Of a DNA stretch of 64,000 nucleotides, positions 58,847-64,000 are shown piece by piece. Source of the stretch: Ensifer sp. USDA 6670 (lineage in GTDB: Bacteria > Pseudomonadota > Alphaproteobacteria > Rhizobiales > Rhizobiaceae); assembly GCA_000421085.1 (NCBI GenBank), contig ATWE01000009.1, positions 62,001 to 126,000 on the forward strand. Direction: 5' to 3'. Numbering within the stretch: position 1 is the stretch's first letter; each line of letters begins with the position of its first letter. The position numbers were made by a program, and so were the translations under genes. The notes beneath the pieces are model-generated. The model worked only from the letters and a program-made list of their open reading frames with translations, did not search any database and was not told where the DNA came from.

Positions 58847-59914
58847 TCAGGCTGTTACTTCCCTCGAGGTGATCGAATAGGCGAAGGTCTGCGGATTGAG
58901 GCAGTCCAGCTCGCCGCGCGAGGTAACAGCGGCAGGATACATCAGGAACCCCTGTCGCAACTCTCCTCCGGGCAGAACGAAATCCCGAGCCGTGTTGTAG
59001 CCCACCCAATTCATTTCCCAGTTGCCGTAAGCTTTTTCGCGGAAAGCACGGACGGCGGGATTGTCGAGCGGCAGGTTTTCTTCGAGCACGACCTTGCGGA
59101 CATCAGCCGGATCGACCGGAACCCAGCCATGAGCGTCGAGATAGACTTCGGCGCGACAGTGCTGCGCCTTGGTGATGTCTCCGGAACGGCCGAGGCTCTT
59201 GAAGTCTGCGGAATCGGCCACTCGGATGCCGAAGACGTCGCGAGCGGGCAGGCCGACGGCGCGGGCGAGCGACACGAACAAGCTCGATATGTCTGCGCAC
59301 TTGCCGCCGAAATAGCCGCTTTCCAGCATGTCTCTGGCGTTGCCGACGCCGCAGCCGTCGATACTCGCGTCGCGGAACGTATTGTCGATCACCCAATCGT
59401 AAATCGCCCGAGCACGTTCTTCGGGTCGATCCCGACCTTCGATAATGCGCATGGCGGTTGTCTTGACGATGCCGTCCACGGGCATGCTGTGGGTGCCGCG
59501 CAACTCATGCTGCAATTCCGCCTCCGTCGCCGTGATCTTGCCTGTCACGCGGCGATTTCGCGTGGCTACGCGCTGAGTGACCTCGATGACGCGTTGTGGC
59601 TCGCCCTGCCAAATGACGCGCAGAATGTCGGCGCCGGAGGCGGGATCTTTCTCGATACGGATGTCGGTGCTGTTCGATACCCAGCGCGGAGCCTCCGCCT
59701 TCTGATAGTCACCCGCAGGCCGGACGACCGGCAGCCAGAGCTGCGCCGGACCTTCGGCCGGTTGAAGGTCGATCTTGGTGATAATCTCGAAAGTTCGCCA
59801 GCCGGTATCTCTTGCGGCCTCCTCGGCACGGGCTTGCGTGCCGCCTCTTGAAACCCAGGCAGTCGCGATTGCGGCTGTCGCAGCATTCGTCAGAAATCGG
59901 CGGCGGTTCAGCAT
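58847..59914 (-). CDS. Tat-exported transglutaminase-like protein
   Basis: The 355-residue protein begins MLNRRRFLTNAATAAIATAW, a twin-arginine signal. The transglutaminase-like core has Cys in GYFGGKCADISSLFV, His in CRAEVYLDAHGWVPVDPAD and Asp soon after. Such domains act as periplasmic proteases or transferases. An in-frame ATG at 59980 would mask the signal, so 59914 is used. Convergent with the preceding gene. Confidence 0.85.
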   Translation of the reverse strand: MLNRRRFLTNAATAAIATAWVSRGGTQARAEEAARDTGWRTFEIITKIDLQPAEGPAQLWLPVVRPAGDYQKAEAPRWVSNSTDIRIEKDPASGADILRVIWQGEPQRVIEVTQRVATRNRRVTGKITATEAELQHELRGTHSMPVDGIVKTTAMRIIEGRDRPEERARAIYDWVIDNTFRDASIDGCGVGNARDMLESGYFGGKCADISSLFVSLARAVGLPARDVFGIRVADSADFKSLGRSGDITKAQHCRAEVYLDAHGWVPVDPADVRKVVLEENLPLDNPAVRAFREKAYGNWEMNWVGYNTARDFVLPGGELRQGFLMYPAAVTSRGELDCLNPQTFAYSITSREVTA

Positions 59915-60018
59915 GGCCTCAGCTCCCGTCTGATTGCGGCGTGAAAACGCGCTCTCCGGCCAAATTACTACCATGCTCAACGCTTGGAAACAGAATTGAC
60001 ACCGTCACGGCGGTATCT

Positions 60019-60411
60019 TCAGCAGTCGGCCGGTGCCTGGGTTCCCGGCGTCTGGGTTCCCGGTGCCGGGGTTTTCGGTGGCGGGGTTTCGGGTGCCGCG
60101 GCGAGATCGATGCCGCGCGCCGTCGGCGGCTGCCAGGTTGTCGAGCCTGCAGTCGCCCCTTGGGGATTGGTGCCGATATGCGCGCCACCCGTTCCTCCGG
60201 TCCAGCCCGTGGACCCGCTGTTGCCGGGCGCGGTGCCGTCAGCGCTGGCGCGGTCGGGAGGCGTTGCCGGCTCCGCCTTGCCGGCAGCCGCGGCACAATC
60301 GGCTTTCTCATTCGCGTTCTGTGCCGGTGCCGGATTCGGGGCGAGGGCGATCAGGAGGCAGAAAGTGGCCAGAACGGGGGCGAGAGGCCGGGTCAGTGCG
60401 AGGTTGGTCAT
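60019..60411 (-). CDS. Secreted Pro/Gly/Thr-rich protein
   Basis: The 130-residue protein has a signal peptide (about residues 1-31, ending NPAPAQN) and a low-complexity tail of Pro, Gly, Thr and Ala (PPPKTPAPGTQTPGTQ). Its AAGGAGAT site is good. Function unknown; it is between selD and the transglutaminase gene on the same strand. Confidence 0.7.
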   Translation of the reverse strand: MTNLALTRPLAPVLATFCLLIALAPNPAPAQNANEKADCAAAAGKAEPATPPDRASADGTAPGNSGSTGWTGGTGGAHIGTNPQGATAGSTTWQPPTARGIDLAAAPETPPPKTPAPGTQTPGTQAPADC

Positions 60412-60474
60412 GGCGATCTCCTTTTCATCGCCACCAACGATGTTCGGGAACGCTTGTTCCCCGAGCAATCGATA

Positions 60475-61524
60475 TCAGGAAGTCACCGTGATCTGAGCCG
60501 AGCCTGCTTCCGCGGTTCCGACAATGCTCGCAAGCGGGTAACCCGCGAGGCGGATCTTTTCGACCAATGCGCCAGCCTTTTCCGGAGCACATGCGACCAG
60601 CAGACCGCCCGAGGTCTGCGGGTCGGCAAGCAGCAGGCGCTGCCAGTCCGGGAGGTCGTCGGGAAGCACCACGTCGGCGCCGTAGCTTGCCCAGTTGCGC
60701 CCCGAGGCACCGGTGATGAAGCCCTGTTCGGCAAGCATGTAAGCTTGTGACAAGTAGGGGATCTCGGAAAGCCTCAGGGTGAGGGAAAGCTGAGACGCAC
60801 GGGCCATCTCAAGTCCGTGTCCGAGGATTCCGAAACCGGTGACATCGGTCATCGCATGGACATCGGGATCGGCGGCTAGGTCCGCGCCGATGCGGTTGAG
60901 CAGCGTCGTGGAGTCTATCATTTCCTCGTAACAGCCGGGCGGCAGCGCGTTCTTCTTGATGGCTGCCGAATAGATGCCGATGCCAATCGCCTTGGTCAGG
61001 ATGAGCGCGTCTCCGGCTTTTACGCCGCCATTGCGGCGAACCTCGCTCGGATGACAGAGGCCGATGACTGCGAGGCCGTAAATCGGCTCGACGGAATCGA
61101 TGGAATGGCCGCCGGCGACGGGAATGCCCGCCTCGGCGCAGATCGAAGCGCCGCCCTCGAGAATCTTCGCGATCGTTGTCGAATCGAGCTTGTTGATCGG
61201 CATTCCGACAATCGCCAATGCCAGGATCGGCTTTCCGCCCATGGCGTAAACATCGGAAATGGCATTGGTCGCGGCGATCCGCCCGAAGTCTCGCGGATCG
61301 TCGACGATCGGCATGAAGAAATCGGTGGTGGCAATCACGCAGGTGTTGTCGTCCACCTGCCATACGGCGGCATCATCGGCCATGTCGTTGCCGACGAGGA
61401 GCTGGGCAAAAGGTCGGGCAGCCGGTTGAGTGGCAAGAAGCTGCTGTAGAACGGAGGGCGCGAGTTTGCAGCCGCAACCGCCACCGTGAGCGAGGTCCGT
61501 GAGACGGGGAGCAAGGGTGTTCAT
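60475..61524 (-). CDS. selD: SelD, selenophosphate synthetase
   Basis: The 349-residue SelD makes selenophosphate from selenide and ATP. It has the Gly-rich GGGCGCKL active site (Cys, not selenocysteine) and [12 protein letters not shown]. Also present are [32 protein letters not shown] in outline and the AIR-synthase-like tail [11 protein letters not shown]. The ATG at 61524 overlaps the stop of an upstream short frame (TGATG). Confidence 0.95.
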   Translation of the reverse strand: MNTLAPRLTDLAHGGGCGCKLAPSVLQQLLATQPAARPFAQLLVGNDMADDAAVWQVDDNTCVIATTDFFMPIVDDPRDFGRIAATNAISDVYAMGGKPILALAIVGMPINKLDSTTIAKILEGGASICAEAGIPVAGGHSIDSVEPIYGLAVIGLCHPSEVRRNGGVKAGDALILTKAIGIGIYSAAIKKNALPPGCYEEMIDSTTLLNRIGADLAADPDVHAMTDVTGFGILGHGLEMARASQLSLTLRLSEIPYLSQAYMLAEQGFITGASGRNWASYGADVVLPDDLPDWQRLLLADPQTSGGLLVACAPEKAGALVEKIRLAGYPLASIVGTAEAGSAQITVTS

Positions 61525-61685
61525 CAATCCTCCAGCAGCGTGGTTAAGCTAGCCGCGGCTTGTTCACTCGCCTGATCGAAGCGAGCAAAAACGGCCGCCG
61601 CAATCCGTCCTGGGATCGCCGTCGACGGGACCTCGCGGATGCTGAGGATGGCGCGAGCGACAAGCAGGCCGCCAGCGATCACCAT
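61524..61685 (-). CDS. Short frame coupled to selD, possibly a 5'-truncated gene
   Basis: The 53-residue frame reads [23 protein letters not shown] through [17 protein letters not shown] and ends in a TGATG overlap with selD. The same frame stays open upstream to about 61810 with a coding-like sequence (SRLAESKRHGRAAPQLLDSFGLYAEA) but no start codon. So the gene may have lost its 5' end. No family is recognised. Confidence 0.45.
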   Translation of the reverse strand: MVIAGGLLVARAILSIREVPSTAIPGRIAAAVFARFDQASEQAAASLTTLLED

Positions 61686-61823
61686 TGCTTCCGCGTATAA
61701 TCCGAAGGAGTCTAATAGCTGCGGCGCAGCACGTCCATGGCGCTTCGATTCCGCAAGGCGGGAGACATCGATGCTGCACCTGATCGACCAGGCTGGCGAC
61801 CGGCAGCCTGGTCCGTGTTGTAC

Positions 61824-62051
61824 TTACTCCTGCGGACCTGCCGGCTTCGGTAGTGGCGAAGAGTGCCGAGGCCGAGGCTGCGGCACGGCGCGAAAGCGCA
61901 GAGGATGAACTACCCAGTCAGACGGCAACGGCAGCGGCACGACGCAACCAGTGAGCAGGGTCTGATCTCCGTTGGTGACCTCGAAGACGATCCCGGGGCG
62001 CTCCATGCGCTTGCAATCCGGCCAGCGCTCAAAATCGATCCATTCGCTCAT
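61824..62051 (-). CDS. Small conserved-looking protein
   Basis: The 75-residue protein reads MSEWIDFERWPDCKRMERPGIVFEVTNGDQTLL then CVVPLPLPSDW and a Pro/Arg-rich tail. Codon use fits a real gene. Function not known. Confidence 0.6.
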   Translation of the reverse strand: MSEWIDFERWPDCKRMERPGIVFEVTNGDQTLLTGCVVPLPLPSDWVVHPLRFRAVPQPRPRHSSPLPKPAGPQE

Positions 62052-62066
62052 GGCTTTTCCAACCCC

Positions 62067-63722
62067 TCAAAGCAGGAAATCGCTTCCGGAAAGAGCCGAC
62101 AGATTCATCACCTTGATCTGGAAATCTGCAAGCCCATCGCCATTGACGTCACCCGACACTATCCCACTCCTGAAGTTAAGTTCACCTGCTTTGCCGTGGA
62201 ACGCATTGCTGCCGATAAATAGAAATGCCTGGTCTCCGACCGCATTGCTGTTCGCGTCGATTGAACGCAAATCCATCCGGTCGACGCCGGAGGCGAAATC
62301 ATCGATCACGTCCCGGAAGGCCGGTGCCGATTGCGCCGTCGTCTCGAAAACAAAGGTATCCGCGCCGCTGCCGCCAATCAGCCGATCGGCGCCGTTACCG
62401 CCGATCAGGGTGTCGTTGCCGTCACGCCCATTCAGCATGTCGTTACCTGCAAGGCCGTTCAGGAGGTTTGCGCCATTGTCTCCGCGAAGGATGTCGTTGA
62501 AGGCTGAACCGTAGAGCCGCTCGATCGATACATATGTATCGCCAGCCGCTTCCCCCGTATTGGAACCGGGTGAGTAAAGATCGGCAACGATGCCGGCCGT
62601 GGCGTTGTAATAGTTTGCAAGATCGGTGCCATTGCCGCCGTCGAGCCGGTCGGCACCCGTGCCGCCGACAAGATTGTCGTTGCCATCGCCGCCGGTCAGC
62701 CTGTCACTGCCGCCGTTACCCCAAAGAGCATTTGCAGCGGCATTGCCGGTGATCGTGTCGCCGCCTGTGCCACCCTTCGCGTTCTCGATGAGGGAGCGCG
62801 TGTCGCCCTGAAACTGTAGCGCGTTGGCAATATTGCCGATCGCCACCTTCGAACCGTCGTAGTGCAGCTTCGCCAACTGCGCGGCCGAGGTGGTCGTCCA
62901 TTCGCCCGGGCGCAGATCGACCTTCAGTGCAGTCGTGTAATTTGAGAAATCGTAGGTGTCCGTTCCGCCGCCATCCCATACGGTAAGCAGGATCTTGTTG
63001 CCGCCAGGGGCACCCTGACCGATCCCATTGGTGAACATCTCGCCCGACGTCGGGCTCCAGCGATATGTCGTGTTTCCGCTCTGGGTGGTGAAATCCGCGC
63101 CGTACATATGCTGCAAGGCAGCGATATCGTACATCATCAGCGATTGCGCATATCCCCAGGTCTCGTTGGTATAGCCGGTCGTGGTCGAGGCACCGACATA
63201 GGAACGGTAGCTCATCACCGTGTACTCCATCGAGTCGCGGTTCACGGGCATGACGTTACCCTCATGGGCGTGTTCCAGTCCAAGCGCGTGGCCGGTCTCG
63301 TGAAGGAATGTCACATAGGCGTAGTTTCCCTTGACCGGGCGGCTGTAGTGGCCGGATGATTGGTTGAACCACGCGTCGCCGCCTTCCCCCGCGGTCGAAG
63401 GGAAATAGGCCCAGGCGGTGCTCGGAGCGTCGGACGAGGCGAGGCGGAGATCGGCGTGCTTGGTCGCACTCTCCGTGATCTCGGCGAACGACACGTTGGC
63501 GACGGCGGAAAACTGATCAAGGGCTGCTCGCGTGGCCGCCTGCTGTGCGGCGTTCAAGACCGCAAAGCCCTTCAGCGGCTCGCCATTGCCATAACCGGCG
63601 CCATAGAATGAGGCGCTGGTCGGGAAACTGAACGTGAAGTCCTTGATCGCCCATTTCCAGTCGCCAAGGAGGCCGTCGATATAGGCGTTACCAGTCGTCG
63701 CATACGTCGTGGTTGCAGGCAT
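62067..63722 (-). CDS. Serralysin-type RTX metalloprotease
   Basis: The 551-residue protein has the zinc site [13 protein letters not shown] near residue 140 and a Met-turn (YTVMSYRSY). From about residue 315 there are RTX calcium repeats ([37 protein letters not shown] and more). It ends with a DFLL C-terminal type I secretion signal. There is no N-terminal signal, as expected for type I export. The exporter genes are not in the window. Confidence 0.92.
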   Translation of the reverse strand: MPATTTYATTGNAYIDGLLGDWKWAIKDFTFSFPTSASFYGAGYGNGEPLKGFAVLNAAQQAATRAALDQFSAVANVSFAEITESATKHADLRLASSDAPSTAWAYFPSTAGEGGDAWFNQSSGHYSRPVKGNYAYVTFLHETGHALGLEHAHEGNVMPVNRDSMEYTVMSYRSYVGASTTTGYTNETWGYAQSLMMYDIAALQHMYGADFTTQSGNTTYRWSPTSGEMFTNGIGQGAPGGNKILLTVWDGGGTDTYDFSNYTTALKVDLRPGEWTTTSAAQLAKLHYDGSKVAIGNIANALQFQGDTRSLIENAKGGTGGDTITGNAAANALWGNGGSDRLTGGDGNDNLVGGTGADRLDGGNGTDLANYYNATAGIVADLYSPGSNTGEAAGDTYVSIERLYGSAFNDILRGDNGANLLNGLAGNDMLNGRDGNDTLIGGNGADRLIGGSGADTFVFETTAQSAPAFRDVIDDFASGVDRMDLRSIDANSNAVGDQAFLFIGSNAFHGKAGELNFRSGIVSGDVNGDGLADFQIKVMNLSALSGSDFLL

Positions 63723-64000
63723 CGTTTTCCCAGGTCATCGGGGTTGAAGTCCGGTCGGTACCTCGCGTCCGATGCGCCGAGGTCTGATCCGCAGGTGCGC
63801 TTATACCTCGTCTCGGTTAACACCTTAATTCGGCCTGATGGTCGGGGGGCTCAGACCAGGTGGCCTAGACCTGTCGGTTGCTCACGCCAGCGAGGTGAGG
63901 GGGCATATCCACCGGCGTGTACCATGCGTCGGCTAGTTGGGAGCCGCCGCGCGTGGCATAGCATTGCCGAGAAGAAGATGCGTCCGGCCGGCGTGACAGC
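63723..64000. other. Right-edge stretch without a gene
   Basis: Nothing convincing is coded here on either strand. It should contain the promoter of the protease gene. Minus-strand frames near the edge might be the tail of a gene beyond the window. Confidence 0.35.

Noticed and set aside
58802-59851. 349-codon plus-strand frame over the transglutaminase gene
   Set aside because: The minus-strand gene has a Tat signal and catalytic residues; the plus frame has none.
61797-61952. Plus-strand frame with Ala/Glu-rich sequence near 61.9 kb
   Set aside because: No start codon and it is antisense to the more convincing 75-residue gene at 61824-62051.

Overview
The window looks like part of a large conjugative repABC plasmid from the Rhizobiaceae. 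The best guess is Sinorhizobium/Ensifer, Rhizobium or Agrobacterium; the genus is inferred. Coding DNA is GC-rich. The conjugation genes follow the Ti-plasmid layout (traI-trb, traR/traM, traAFBH, oriT, traCDG). The right end carries the fdo/sel gene set that, as I recall, also occurs on Sinorhizobium symbiotic megaplasmids.

Positions 1-8.9 kb form a defence and plasmid-stability block. A Hachiman-like pair (hamA plus a hamB helicase cut by the left window edge) is followed by a fusion of an Mrr-type nuclease and a STAND-like NTPase. Next comes ietA/ietS, an AAA ATPase and subtilisin-like protease pair known from Ti plasmids as a stability and incompatibility module. From 8.9 to 13.4 kb lies a first replication/partition locus. 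Its repA and repB are intact, but its repC is broken into frameshifted pieces and joined to a fragment of a serine recombinase.

Positions 13.5-25.1 kb hold the quorum-controlled mating-pair operon traI-trbBCDEJKLFGHI, followed by traR and the anti-activator traM. A short stretch (25.3-26.6 kb) carries an Xre regulator and a decayed DUF433/DUF5615 toxin-antitoxin pair. DNA processing and transfer genes follow at 26.6-35.0 kb: traH, traB, traF and traA on the minus strand, a recognisable oriT, then traC, traD and traG on the plus strand. Positions 35-39.7 kb are accessory: a WGR gene with a stop codon, small plasmid proteins, a DUF736 protein, an ArdC-type antirestriction gene behind a large nested inverted repeat, and recombinase remnants. 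Then come an ABC-F/TetR divergent pair and ohr with a tiny secreted peptide gene (39.7-42.7 kb).

A second, complete repABC locus lies at 42.9-46.4 kb. It is followed by a nearly gene-free 2 kb stretch with five identical 16-bp palindromes, which I read as the parS centromere. Both repA genes have nearly the same 17-bp palindrome upstream. The plasmid therefore probably arose by fusion of two repABC replicons and now replicates from the second one.

Positions 48.5-61.7 kb carry a self-contained selenocysteine and formate oxidation set. It comprises fdoGHI (fdoG has an in-frame UGA with an adjacent hairpin), fdhE, selA, a Sel1-repeat gene, selB, tRNA-Sec and selD, plus a few less understood genes. 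The tRNA-Sec gene lies inside the 3' end of the selB reading frame. The window ends with a serralysin-type RTX metalloprotease gene.
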